From positions 10,067,001-10,131,000 of the forward strand of contig NC_072795.1 of NCBI RefSeq assembly GCF_028583425.1: a DNA stretch of 64,000 bases, read 5' to 3'. The notes beneath the pieces are model-generated. The model saw nothing but the letters and a program-made list of their open reading frames with translations, was not told the DNA's origin and did no database searches. The stretch comes from Eublepharis macularius (Eukaryota; Chordata; Lepidosauria; Squamata; Eublepharidae). Shown in pieces: positions 33,008 through 44,116 of this stretch; position 1 is the first letter of the stretch, and each line of letters opens with the position of its first letter. The position numbers and the translations under genes are program-made.

Positions 33008-33223
33008 CCCTGACCTGGATAGCCCAGGAAAGCGTGATCTTGTCAGATCTCATAAGCTAAGCAGGGCCAGCCTTGGTTAATAATTGGATGGGAGACCTCC
33101 AGTGAAGACCAGAGTTGCAGAGGCAGGCAATGGCAAACCACCTCTGTTAGTCTCTTGCCATGAAAACGCCACCAGCAGCCACCATAAGTCAACTATGGCT
33201 TGAGGCACTCACCACCACCACCA
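33008..33223 (+). mobile_element. 5S rRNA-derived SINE
   Basis: The first 100 bp match 5S rRNA with its internal promoter (GATCTTGTCAGATCTCATAA, AAGCTAAGCAGGG, GGATGGGAGACC). They are followed by a non-5S body ('ggcaatggcaaaccacctct', 'cataagtcaactatgg') and a CAC simple tail. The target duplication CCTTATTAGTACA (32995-33007 and 33224-33236) is perfect. It is not a 5S gene: the 5S part is diverged and fused. Confidence 0.92.
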
Positions 33224-33236
33224 CCTTATTAGTACA

Positions 33237-34438
33237 AACAAATGTCCTTAGCAGCATTCCCAGGAGCCAATTCAAACAGGGACGGTGATGAGGGGAAGTG
33301 AAGGGTGGTATATTAATCAAATGTTGTTGTTGTTGCTGTTATAAAGCTTAATCCCCCTTCTTCTATCACTGTCATCCCCATAAAAACTTGATCATTGGGT
33401 TTTTTAAAAAATGCACATCTGGCTGGACCGTAAGAGGCAAACAATACTGGCATCTTTGCAGCCTCGTCTAATGGCCTAGAAAATGTCACTGCATCATAAC
33501 ATTGATTCTGCCTATCCTCTCTCCGTTCAGCAGATCCTCTGATAGGAAACAGGCACATGTAGATCACAATCTCTTCCAAAGAAGAGGGAAACTTTGCTGG
33601 CAGGAAAGAGAGGTGGAGCAAGCAAGAAGCAAATAGCACAGGACCCACATCTGACTGCTTGCAGCATAAGCTATATGGAGCAATACAATGTGGGTGTAGG
33701 CTCAGCAATCACCAGCAGTCTTGAACTATGACGAATGGTGGAGTGGGGAATGCTTATTTAGATAAATAAATCATCCTCAGGCAATGAGTGCATTTCTCAG
33801 TCAGTTTTAGATCACAAGCTCTTCCAAACAAGATACAAGGTAACTTTCCCTGAAAAACCCAGCTACTGTTGAGATAGCTGGAATTTAAAAGGGAGAAACA
33901 ATACCGGATTCATTATTTTTATTCCTACTGGCATAGCAAACAGTTCTTTATTAATGCATACTGATCACACACACACACACACACACACACTGATGACATA
34001 CAAGGGAGAGTCAGCTATTTAGCAAACCTGGGCTTACTTACACCTTTACAAAGCAAAACATGGACTTATATAGTAAGAGAGCAAGAATAACAACAAAAAA
34101 TAGCAACACAATGCAAATCTTAGGAAGGAATTCATGAAAGCCTGCCTCCACTTGTGTGTTAATCAGCCGAATTGTAGCAGATTTGTCTCAATGAGCTCAC
34201 ACGTCTTTTATCAGAATATCGACTGGGATGGAGCCAGGTTGGTGGTTGTGGTATTGAGCCTGCAGCGGCCCCAGCTGGCCAAAAAGGGGGGAAAAAAACA
34301 GAATAAACAAGGGGATTTTGTTACCTGTTTATTTAGCAAATTCCTATGCCACCTCTCATGAAAATTGCTTGAGGAGGCTTCTAACATAAAATATAATAAA
34401 AACATCATATAACTTACAAGTTTTCTACTATTAAAACT
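33237..34438. other. Intron sequence with a CA microsatellite
   Basis: It holds (CA)n at about 33966-33990 and a Sauria-tail-like piece with a TTG repeat near 33305-33340. The minus-strand open frame at 33313-33708 matches nothing I know. Confidence 0.4.
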
Positions 34439-34447
34439 ATAGTATTA

Positions 34448-34903
34448 TACCAAGTACCTGAGTGGGGTATATACCCACGAGGTATAGAGAGCTGTTTAAA
34501 TAACATGATCAAGTGATTTAAGTTTAACTGTAATTCTTCTCTTTTTTTGTTTAGTGCATAACGCTTGATTAGCGAATCTAGCAATTTGTATCTATCTTTG
34601 TAGGGGGAGGGGGAGGTTAGGGAGGGAAGGTTTGTTAAGGATGGAGGGAGGGGTGGGCAATTTCAGCAGGAGGGAGGGTAGACAACTGTTTACGTAAATG
34701 TTAAGGCATGTTGGTAAAATTTTCCAAATTATTATTTGTCATAGCTCTAACTATAATTGCTTTTAGATGTAGAATCCTTGTGATAATGTAACGCTAAAAA
34801 TCTTTGTACAATATCTTATTTTGCTGTTGAATATCTTCCCTTTTGTTGTTATTGAAAAAGTTAAAAATAAAATTAAATTAAAATAATAATAATTAAAAAA
34901 AAC
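34448..34903 (+). mobile_element. 5'-truncated L1-type 3' end
   Basis: It has a G-rich tract (gggggagggggaggttaggg) and an A-rich end with AATAAAATTAAATT, flanked by ATAGTATTA (34439-34447 and 34904-34912). The 3' UTR differs from the L1s at 11696 and 22271, so it is another L1 subfamily. Confidence 0.6.
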
Positions 34904-34958
34904 ATAGTATTAAAACCCCAGCGTCATTAAAAGAAAATTCCTTCAAGATAGCATCTGA

Positions 34959-35164
34959 GGGCCAAACTACAAGTGACGAATGACACAGGTTGGACACTTG
35001 TCAGCTTCCCTCAGATTTTGATGGGAAATGTAGACTGCTTGGCGGAATGTTGGACAAGTGACAGTTGAAAAGTCCATTGGACAGCAGTCAGAGAGCCAAG
35101 CTGCAAGACCAGGATGCCTACATTTCCCATCAACCTGTGTCATTTGTCACTTGTAGCTTGGCCC
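34959..35164. mobile_element. MITE with GGGCCAAGCTACAAGTGAC-type inverted ends
   Basis: Its ends read GGGCCAAACTACAAGTGAC and GTCACTTGTAGCTTGGCCC. It shares these termini with the 118-bp element at 36415. The GGGCC start suggests PIF/Harbinger, but the 3-bp flanks here (TGA and AGA) do not match. Confidence 0.6.
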
Positions 35165-35656
35165 AGAGACTTCCACCATTAGTGGTTTGGGATTCTGGTA
35201 ATAAATCTCCTTCTCCCCCTCTGTGCTGTGATGTCTGCATCGGGGCTGCTTACATACAGCGACCTCAAAGACATGCCCCCCTCCAAAATGCTCACATTTG
35301 GGACTGAGTTAATCCCTACTACTCAGTCTTGTGCTGATATCTCTTCTACCTCCAACAATTAGTTCCAGGTAGAATGATGGAGCAGCTTGTGAAATTACTT
35401 GCTTTGGATGTCATGTCTCAGCAAAGGCCAATTTTTAAAAGAGGACTTTTACCCATTAGCCTAACTTCTGTTACATGTGACAGATTCTAGTGGTTTCACT
35501 TTGTTGAAGTGAAAACAACAGGAACGTTGTGGTATTTTAAAGACTAACAGAAATATGGTAGCCTCACCTTTCCTGGGATGGACTTCATCATATGTAGGAA
35601 CTCTTGTCTGTACTTGGCAGCAATGTGAAAATATTGTGAGAAAGAAAATTTATTCA
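35165..35656. other. Intron sequence, no gene recognised
   Basis: A PLE-tail-like piece ('ttgtggtattttaaagactaac') occurs near 35528-35555. Nothing else was identified. Confidence 0.35.
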
Positions 35657-37560
35657 TATATTTATTTATTTATGTTATTTATATTCTTCCTTTCTCACTG
35701 AGGCTCAAGGTGGATTACATAGTGTGAGATTAGTACAATCAGTGGCAAGGACAAGGGCAGGCATTTCCATACAGAGTCAAGAACATTTCCATAAACAATG
35801 TCATGGGGTAAAAGAATATAAGTTTACAAAGATATAGCATTAGCAAGGATCCAGTATGGGGTTGAGGAATTGCTGAAACAGAAGATAATTCTAGGACTTA
35901 CATTCAACGACATAAAGCACAGGTAGGATATTTAAAGCAACAGATAATATGTAAGGCAACAGAATGGTGAAATCTATAGTTTCTAACTCATTAGCGAAAC
36001 ATTTGGGGTCCCTTTCCTATAATACCACTCTCTTTGCGGAAAGCCAGGAGGGTGGGGGCTCTTCTGACCTCCTCAGGCAGGCCATTCCATAGGGTAGGGG
36101 CCACCGCAGAGAAAGCTTGTGTATGGGCTGCTGTTGATTTTGCCCATATGCAGGCCGGCACCTGCAAGAGACCCTGTTCAGATGAGTGAAGCTGCTGTGG
36201 AGGGACATAGGGAAAGAGGCGGTCACTTAGGTATGCTGGACCAAGGCTGTGAAGGGCTTTGTATGTAATAACCAATACCTTGAACTGAGCATACTAACTG
36301 ATAGGTAGCCAATGGAGTGACTGTAGGATGGGAGTGATGTTCAAGCTCCTGCCCATTCCTGATAACAGTCGAGCCGCAGTATTTTGCACCAAGTGGAGCC
36401 TCCTAGTTAACTTAGGGCCAAGCTACAAGTGACAAATGACACTTGAATGGCAAGTGTATTTCTCCCTGTTCACTTGCCCTCCACTCAATCCACTTGCCAG
36501 GCAAGTGTCTTTCGTCATGTGTAGCTTGGCCCTTAGATGGGAGACCAATGTATAGTGCACTACAATAGTCAAGTTTTGATGTTACCATAGCATGGATCCA
36601 GGTGGCCAAGTCGATCATGTCGAGATAAGAAGCCATCTTCCAGGCTAGAGTGAGGTTGTAGTAAGCGTTTTTTTGCAGCTGCCTTAATTTGTTTTTCTAG
36701 TAGTAGCTCTGGATCCAGTATAACCCCTAGGCTCTTAACCAAGTCTGCAAGGGTCAAACGAACTCCATCGAAGGTGGGGAGTACAATGTTTTTCAAGATC
36801 TCTGATAAGATCTCCCAGCAAGCATCACTTCAGTCTTGTCTAGGTTCAATTTTAATTTATTTTTCAGCCATTTTTCTACAGCTGTTAGTCAGCGATCTAA
36901 GATTTCTACTGCATCCTGTGCAGATCTGGATAGTGAGATACAGAATTGGGTATCATCTGCATATTGATAACATCCAACTCCATAGCCACAAATGACTTCT
37001 CTTAAAGGCTTTACGTAGAGGTTGAATAACATGGGAGATAAGATTGTGCCCTGCGGGACCCCACAACATAATTCCCATTCTGGAGATAGCTGATCTCCAG
37101 CAACCCTTTGTTTCACGAGAAATTATTTAAACCAGTCCAAGGCACATCCTTTGATGCCCACTTCTGTTTCTAAACACCTCAACAGGATGGCATGGTCTAC
37201 TGTGTCAAAGGCTGCAGACAGATCCAGGAGGAACAATAAGGAGGCGTGGCTTTTGTCTATATTTAGACAGAGATCATCCACTAATACTACTAGTGCTGTC
37301 TCTGTCCCATGCCCTGATCTGAATCCGGATTGGAAAGGGTCTATAGCGCTGGAGCTTTCCAAGAAGATCTGGAGTTGGTCAGCTACTGCTCTCTCAATCA
37401 CTTTGCCCAGAAAGGTCAAATTAGAGACTGGACGATAATTGGCCACATCATTTTTATCTAGAGATGGCTTTTTAATTAGCAGATGGATAACTGCCTGTTT
37501 GAGCAGCCGGGGGAAGGTGCCCTGAGTTAGACTCCTTGTAATGACAGTTCGTTAGAAGAT
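35657..37560 (-). mobile_element. L2-like LINE with RT, minus strand
   Basis: The minus strand runs from RT (37446-36889) through the C-terminal part (36796-35991) to a 3' end with ATAAATAAATAAATA at 35657. The RT has NYRPVSNLTFLGKVIE, FQSGFRSGHGTETAL, LLDLSAAFDTVDH, GVPQGTILSPMLFN and YADDTQ, so the catalytic Asp residues are still there. The frame is broken several times. A MITE is inserted at 36415-36532. The element is 5' truncated. Confidence 0.85.
36415..36532. mobile_element. 118-bp Harbinger-like MITE inside the L2
   Basis: The ends GGGCCAAGCTACAAGTGAC and GTCATGTGTAGCTTGGCCC are inverted repeats, and TTA flanks on both sides (36412-36414 and 36533-36535) fit the TWA target of PIF/Harbinger. 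It cuts the L2 frame between the SKLDYCSALYIGLP block and the next conserved part. Confidence 0.65.
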
Positions 37561-37724
37561 ACAGAGCTTAATGTTTCAGTCCCATCCTTGCTTGCAGCTA
37601 TAAGGACAGGACTGTTCCCTTCTAGAATTTTCCTTTAATCTTCAAGTACAAAAAAAGTCCTGGAGTGGATTCACAGGTGATTAATTCCAAGCAGTCTGAA
37701 ATACTGAGAGCTTGTTGGGATGCC

Positions 37725-37840
37725 TTAGAAACATAGAGCTGGAAGGATACCCCAGAGTCATCTAGTCTACTCCCTGCACAATGCAGGATATTCACAGCTA
37801 TCTCCCCCTTTCTTCCCCCAGTGACCCCTGCTCTTTTTTC
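37725..37840 (-). mobile_element. CR1 3'-end scrap
   Basis: 'gagctggaaggataccc', 'catctagtctactccctgc' and 'caatgcagg' are the reverse of a CR1 3' end. About 115 bp remain, between the L2 and the old L1. Confidence 0.55.
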
Positions 37841-37941
37841 TTTTTCTTTTTAAAGTTTTATTTATTTAAGAAATAAACAAAACATAAAAATACAGTTACA
37901 CAAAGACCCACTCAATGTCAACAAAAAATTTAGCTAACAGA

Positions 37942-39433
37942 TTCGGTTTCATTTTCCCGGCCATGTCGGACGCTCCTCTCCGCAGGTCCGGGAGGAAGCG
38001 CCCGAGCAGCCTGACTGGGCAGTTGACCTGCGAGGGTTAACCCCCAGGACTCCCAGTGAGGGGGTCAGGGTCTGGAGCGCGTCAGGAAGAGCCCCCTGAA
38101 GTCGATGCAGGGGGTAAATTGCCCGTTTGCTCCTACGGAGGCCGGCAGACTTGTGGAGCACATTGCGTGCTGCCGGGCCATGGAGAATGGCAAAAAGCAG
38201 ATTTAAGGTGAAAACCTGTAAGTAGCGAATCCCTTCTGTCATTTCAAGCGTATGTGAAGGATTGGTGGGAGTTGAAGCTAAGAAGGTTCGGATATCTCCC
38301 CCTTCATTGAGTCTCGGAACTTAGTTGGCGGATTCCCCACCCCCCTAAGATGGCGACGAAAAAGTAGAGCCCTGCTATGGGCAAATCTGTTTCGGCTGCC
38401 TTGAAGGGGAAAGGAGAGTCTCTTGAAGAGCTGGTTAAGCGGTCGGTTGTCAAAGCTATAAAGCCCTTTGTTGATAAGCTGAATGAAATCGGTCAAAGGG
38501 TTGGCTCAATTGAGAGTGAAGTGAAAACCATTAAGGAAGCAGCCTCGGGGGCAGAGCAGTCTGCTCGGGAAAACGCAGAACTCATGAAGGCAACAAACAA
38601 AGAAGTAAAGCTTTTGGAGAATCAACTGATAGGGCTACAAGTGGATCGTGCTCAGACGGTATTGCATCTCCAGAATGTGAAGGAGGAGGAAAGTGAAAAT
38701 TTAAAGGACTTGGTGTCGGAACTTTTGGCGACATCCGCAAAGGCAACTAAAGAAGAGTTAAAAAGCGACATTTTGGAAGTCCGTCGGACATCTTCAAAAT
38801 ATGCAACGAAGCGTCAGCTGCCTCATGAGATCATTATCGACTTTTCATCTAAGAAGACTCGGGACACCATCTTATATAATTCGTACAATGTGGATTTGGA
38901 CTTTCTGGGTAACAAGGTTAAGATATTGAAGGACGTTCCATTTTTAGCTCGGAAAAGAAGATTTAAATATAAAAGGTTTGCAGCTCTTCTGAGGAAGCGT
39001 GAAATAAAATACAAATGGTTATTTCCGGAAGGTATCTGGTTTAGTTATAAAGACCAAGCCTACAAGATAATATCGGAAGCACAGCTAAGGGACTTTGTGT
39101 CTAATCATCAAGAGTTCCAACAAGAAGAGGACTTAGAAGCTGAAGGGGGGGAGGAGGGAGCGAGCACAGCTACTGTAGCTGTTCAGAGAGAGCTGCGACT
39201 GAGACGCAGGGGGGGGGGGAGAAGACCTGATCCTGATTGTAGTTTGTATTTTATAAGATCTACCAATCTAATAGCATATTATAAAGTTTTAACTTTAAAC
39301 AATTGTAGTATGAAGGGAAAGCAATACCTGTAGATGTAGTGTGTGTGTTTTTATATGTTGTTTTTTCCCTTTCCCCCTGTTCCCATTTTTCCCTTTTAGT
39401 AGTGTTAGTAATTAAAAATAAAATTTATTTAAA
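37942..39433 (+). mobile_element. Half-L1 (ORF1-only, HAL1-like) element with intact ORF
   Basis: Perfect 19-bp target duplication AAAAAATTTAGCTAACAGA (37923-37941 and 39434-39452). The element has about 435 bp of 5' leader, one open frame (38377-39333), then a short 3' UTR ending AATAAAATTTATTT plus A's. No ORF2 or endonuclease sequence occurs in it. It inserted in the 3' UTR of the older minus-strand L1. Mammalian HAL1 elements have the same plan; I do not know of this one being named. Intact ORF and perfect duplication point to a young insertion. Confidence 0.85.
38377..39333 (+). CDS. L1 ORF1p-like RNA-binding protein, intact (318 aa)
   Basis: The first 100 or so residues form a coiled coil (LEELVKRSVVKAIKPF, then NELIENQ-type heptads up to LLENQLIGLQ). 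Then comes an RRM-like part with LHLQNVKEEESENLKDLV at about 105-125, the counterpart of LRFRGLPEVEGK in the L1 at 63592. A C-terminal domain follows with LPHEIIIDFSSKKTRDTIL at about 150-168 and IKYKWLFPEGIWFSY at about 208-222. The tail is acidic then Arg/Gly-rich (RLRRRGGGRR), coded across a run of ten G, and may vary in frame between copies. L1 ORF1p trimerises and coats L1 RNA. This one would need ORF2p from another L1. It is not a host gene: it lies within a TSD-flanked insertion. Confidence 0.87.
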   Translation: MGKSVSAALKGKGESLEELVKRSVVKAIKPFVDKLNEIGQRVGSIESEVKTIKEAASGAEQSARENAELMKATNKEVKLLENQLIGLQVDRAQTVLHLQNVKEEESENLKDLVSELLATSAKATKEELKSDILEVRRTSSKYATKRQLPHEIIIDFSSKKTRDTILYNSYNVDLDFLGNKVKILKDVPFLARKRRFKYKRFAALLRKREIKYKWLFPEGIWFSYKDQAYKIISEAQLRDFVSNHQEFQQEEDLEAEGGEEGASTATVAVQRELRLRRRGGGRRPDPDCSLYFIRSTNLIAYYKVLTLNNCSMKGKQYL

Positions 39434-39636
39434 AAAAAATTTAGCTAACAGACAAAACTAACAAAGTTCTAAAACTTCTTTCCAACTGAATGTCCAACAT
39501 TCCCAACAGGAAGGTCTCTGGTTTCAATTGTATTTTAGTCTTTAAAATCTCATGAATTAATAATTGTATTTGTGACCTTTTTTTTTTTTTTTTTTGCTTT
39601 TCTTACATGTTCACCACATATGGTAAAATGACCATT

Positions 39637-42115
39637 AGGGGTGTGCAAGCCAAAAATTTTCGGCTATAGCCGAAAGTAGAAAGCCGAAAGAAGATTCTCT
39701 ATCGTTAAAGCCGAAAGCCGAAACAAGAATCTCTTTCGGCTTTCGGCTTTCGGGATTCTTTCGGCATTCTTTCGGCTTTTTTCTATGGGAAAATGCCTCC
39801 GTCTTCCAGGACGCCTGGAGGAGGCATTTTCCCACCGAATAAGCCCAAAATTGGTGGGGACCTTCCTCTAACCCTTCTCTAACAACCACCCAAGTTTCAG
39901 ACAGATTGGACTTTGGGGGACCATGTTATGGCCCCCCAAAGCAGGTCCCCCCATCCTCCCATAAGAAAGCGAAGGAGCAGCATATTGTTAGCATGCTGCT
40001 GCTCATCTTTCTTCATTATTTCCTATGGGGAAAAAATGAAGAGGCAGGCTTCCTTTGCCAGGGGTGGCATTTTGCATGCAAAATGCCCCCTTACCCTCAG
40101 GGGCCCTTCTCCCACCCCTCCTCCCACCCCCCACCAAGGCTCAGCCTGCTCCCACTTGGGGGGGCCATTTCATGGCCTCCCCAAGTAGGTGCTCTGCTCT
40201 CATCTCTACCACTGACAGCTGGGGGAGGCTTGTCTTGCCAGGGGTGGCATTTTGCATGCAAAATGCCCCCCAGCCCTCAGGGGCCCTTCTCCCACCCTTC
40301 CTCCCACCCCCCACCAAGGCTCAGACTGCTCCCACTTGGGGGGGCATTTCATTTGGAACACCAAAGGGCATGGAAGCAGTATCTTACACAAAAATAACAC
40401 AACTCACTTCACATTAAAGAATCACCCCAAAAAATTGCTGTCAAAAGCACTTTATTTCTGTAACTGCTTTAGGTTACACAGTAGGAAGGCACCACAGAGC
40501 AGGAAAGCAGTGTACTACACAAAAATAACACAACTCACTTCACATCAGAGAATCACACAAACACAATTGCTGTCAAAAATGGTGAAGTGGGTTGTATTAT
40601 TTTTTGTAGTACATTGCTATCATGCCCTGTTGTGCCCTCCTACTGTGTAACCTAAAGCTGTTCAAGAAATAAAGTGTTTTTGACAGGAATCGTGCTTTGT
40701 GATTCTCTGATGTTAAGTGAGTTGTGTTATTTTTGTGTAAGATAGTGCTGCCATGCCCTTTGGTGTTCCCCCCTGCTGTGTAACCTAAAGCTGTTCAAGA
40801 AATAAAGTGTTTTTGACAGGAATCATGCTTTGTGATTTTCTGATGTTAAGTGAGTTGTGTTATTTTTCTGTGTGGGGGGACTGCTGGTGTAATGTGTCAT
40901 AATGCTTTGCCTACTTGTACTTTGGAAGGGAGAAAAAAAATTTAAAACTTTATTTTGTGTTGTTCTTGTTTTATTCTTTGTTGTGCAGTTGGTTCCCATC
41001 ATAGGGAACAATGGGGCTGGCTGGCCAGCCATCTCTGTAGGTGGTGGGGGAATTTGAGGGAGGGTGTCTGTGGTTCAGGTGCTCTTTCACAGGGACCAGC
41101 TGGCACTCAGAAGTGTGCCCACCATTGTGGCACCCCTGGGCTGTGCAGAATTGCCCAGGGAAAGAGAGTTTAGAAGTTCCCAGCATAGGGAACAAAGGGA
41201 GAGGGCTGGCCTTTGCCAGCCTGTTCCTGGGGTTATGGGTGTGGGGCAGGTGGGGGTGGATTTGGGTCTGTGAGGGGCTAATGTGGGGATTTGGGTCTGT
41301 GTGTGGCAGCTGGGGGGGAATTGGGTTTGTGTGGGGCTGTAAGGGGTGGACTTTAGGGGCTGAGAGGACCTATTTGGGGAGGCCATGAAATGCCCCCCAA
41401 GTGGGAGCAGTCTGAGCCTTGGTGGGGGGTGGGAGGAAGGGTGGGAGAAGGGCCCCAGAGGGCTGGGGGGCATTTTGCATGCAAAATGCCACCCCTGGCA
41501 AGACAAGCCTTCCCCAGCTGTCAGTGGTAGAGAAAAGAGCACCTACTTGGGGAGGCCATGAAATGGCCCCCCCAAGTGGGAGCAGGCTGAGCCTTGGTGG
41601 GGGGTGAGAGGAGGGGTGGGAGAAGGGCCCCTGAGGGTGAGGGGGCATTTTGCATGCAAAATGCCACCCCTGGCAAAGGAAGCCTGCCTCTTCATTTTTT
41701 CCCCATAGGAAATAATGAAGAAGATGAGTAGCAGCATGCTAACAATATGCTGCTCCTTCGCTTTCTTATGGGAGGATGGGGGGACCTGCTTTGGGGGGCC
41801 ATAACATGGCCCCCCAAAGTCCAATCTGTCTGAATCTTCGGTGGTTGTTAGAGAAGGGTTAGAGGAAGGTCCCCACCAATTTTGGGCTTATTCGGTGGGA
41901 AAATGCCTCCCCCAGACGTCCGGGAAGACGGAGGCATTTTCTCATTGAAAAGCCGAAAGAAAGCCGAAAGAATCCCGAAACGTTTCGGCTTTTTTCTTTC
42001 GGCTACCCGAAACGTTTCGGCATTCCCCGAAACGTTTCGGCATTCCCCGAAAGAAGCCGAAACACTTTTGTTTCAGCATTCTTTCGGCATTCTGAATGCC
42101 GAAACGCACATCCCT
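39637..42115. mobile_element. 2.5-kb nested palindromic (foldback) DNA element
   Basis: Ends AGGGGTGTGCA and TGCG..ACATCCCT lie inside the 10-bp duplication AATGACCATT (39627-39636 and 42116-42125). The arms (about 39637-40390 and 41360-42115) are long near-identical inverted repeats. Next to each end is an array of GCCGAAAG / CTTTCGGC. Each arm carries two tandem copies of a roughly 180-bp block containing GCATTTTGCATGCAAAATGC, itself a palindrome. The centre again has inverted blocks ('cacaactcac' against 'gtgagttgtg'). I see no transposase. The 10-bp duplication suggests a Mutator-like or hAT-like element mobilised in trans. Confidence 0.8.
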
Positions 42116-42664
42116 AATGACCATTCATACTGAGCATATTTCCAGCATAGGTTCAAGGAACCCTTATATATTCTGGCTAATTTTTCAGGAGTCATGTACC
42201 AACAATACATCATCTTGCAAAAATTCTCAAGACTTGAGTTTAATGTAAATTTCAACTCTTTTAAACACCTATTTTCCCATCGATCCACTATTATATCATA
42301 TCCAGAAAAAATGCCCATATAATCATGCATTCTTTCACTTGCCCTTCCTCTGTCTGGAATTTCAAGAAGTGTTTACACATTTTAGAAATAACATGTTTGC
42401 CATTTGTATGAAGAGCTATCTCAAATTCAGTCTTATATTTATCAAAGTCAAATGGCTCTAGTCTAGTTTAAACATTTCCAAAATTTGCAAAATGTTTATA
42501 TTCTGTGGAGCATTCTTTAATTCTTCTTTTTTTTAATCTCATCCAAAATATTTTTCTTTTTCTCCTGGTTCATTCTATTCAATTGAACATTATGTTGTAT
42601 TAAATAACCTCTGGTGAAACCCGTATTTGCATCCCAAACTGCTCTCATGTCTGTACCATTATGG

Positions 42665-43550
42665 GCAGCTCAATCCTAAGCCGTGAGTCTGTGCTGCTGC
42701 CTATGCAGCAACGTAAATGCGGCCCCCTTCCACCGCTCAGGGCAGTTTACAACATGATTTTGAGGCTCACAAATTGCTGTTTCACATGTGAGAAATGTGT
42801 GTTTCAGCACTGATTTCTATTTTACTTTAATCGTCCTATACTTATTATTAGTATATTTTAAACTTGTAAGCTGTGTGTCAGTCTATGGATACTCTGAATC
42901 CTTCTCCCACCCCTTGCACCAAGAAATCCAGAGCTCAGCAAGGTGAGGTGTGGCCACTGACAAGAGCACCCGCCTGACGTTCCCCTGACAACCCACAGCA
43001 GCCAATGGCTGCACCACTCCTCTGACAGGCGGGTGAGGGGCAGGTGGCAGTGCAACCAATGTGATCCCCACTGCCCACCACCAACCTCCTCATTATCTTC
43101 ATTAGGGAGAAGGCCTCCCTGCCACGGAGGGGCAGTAGAGGTAACACTAGATGGGAACTACCGTGTGGGACAATTCACATGTGCTTCTGGGGTGGGTTCC
43201 CATCCTATGCTCCTTTGGGCTGTGGGGGCAGGCCTGGGCGTAAGGAGCGGGGGATGAGTTTTCCCAATCAATGGGCGCCTATGAGCCGTGCCTCCTTTTT
43301 TTGTGATGTAACTTTCTGCCACTTCAGGAGGCATTCCCAGGCCTAGAGTAGCTTTGGAAGCTGACTAACTCGTGGCCCGCCAGCTGCCCAGCTGCCAAGC
43401 ATGCCCACCAATGGCAACCTATCGGCGGTAGTGTGCCTCAGGTGGGCGCTGGTGGATGGGGAATTACATCCACATAAGTGCCATTTACACCCGCACAAGC
43501 ATTAGTTCTCTCCCTATGTGCTTTCCACTTTACAGCTTAGGATTCCACTG
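42665..43550. mobile_element. Inserted element with CAATCCTAAGC-type inverted ends
   Basis: Near the ends CAATCCTAAGC and GCTTAGGATTC are inverted. The block interrupts L1 endonuclease sequence, which is readable on both sides. The inside is GC-richer than the L1 and codes for nothing I recognise. No clear target duplication was found, so borders are approximate. Confidence 0.45.
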
Positions 43551-44116
43551 TCAGTTTAATTTCAAAAAATTATTTTAATTTACTTTTACAGGCTTTACAA
43601 TCTTTAACAGTTATTTCATTTTGTAACAAACCTTCATTTAATATCTAAAAGTACCCACTTTCCTCTTATAAACCATAGACTCAGGATTATGATCTGAAAC
43701 AGTCTTGGGTAGAATCTCTACTTTAGAAACCTTGGTGGCTAAGTCTCTATCTTGATGTCAAAATCATATCTACTCTTGAGAAGGATCTACGCCTTTCTGG
43801 AAAAAGGTATACTCTCTTGCATTGCCATTTTTCTGTCTCCACAGATCAGTCAAACCTAAATTATCCATCAGATCAAAAAATATTTTTGGTAATTTCCCCT
43901 GGAACATTTAAATATATTTCTTTGAACTCTTATCTATTTTTGGATTAATCACTCCATTCCAGTCCCCCATCAAACACTAACTTTCATAGGGTAGATCTGT
44001 TAAATACTCCATAATTTAAAAAAAGGAAATCCAGATTTATCTTCATTTGAGGCATAGATTCCTATCACCATTGTTTTAACTGCCTCTACAGTGACATATC
44101 TTCCATGGTCATCACT

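Noticed and set aside
33008-33110. 5S rRNA-like sequence
   Set aside because: 5S-derived head of a SINE with a 13-bp target duplication, diverged from functional 5S.
38377-39333. Host single-exon gene
   Set aside because: Domain order and motifs are those of L1 ORF1p and it sits in a retrotransposed unit with target duplication and A-rich tail.
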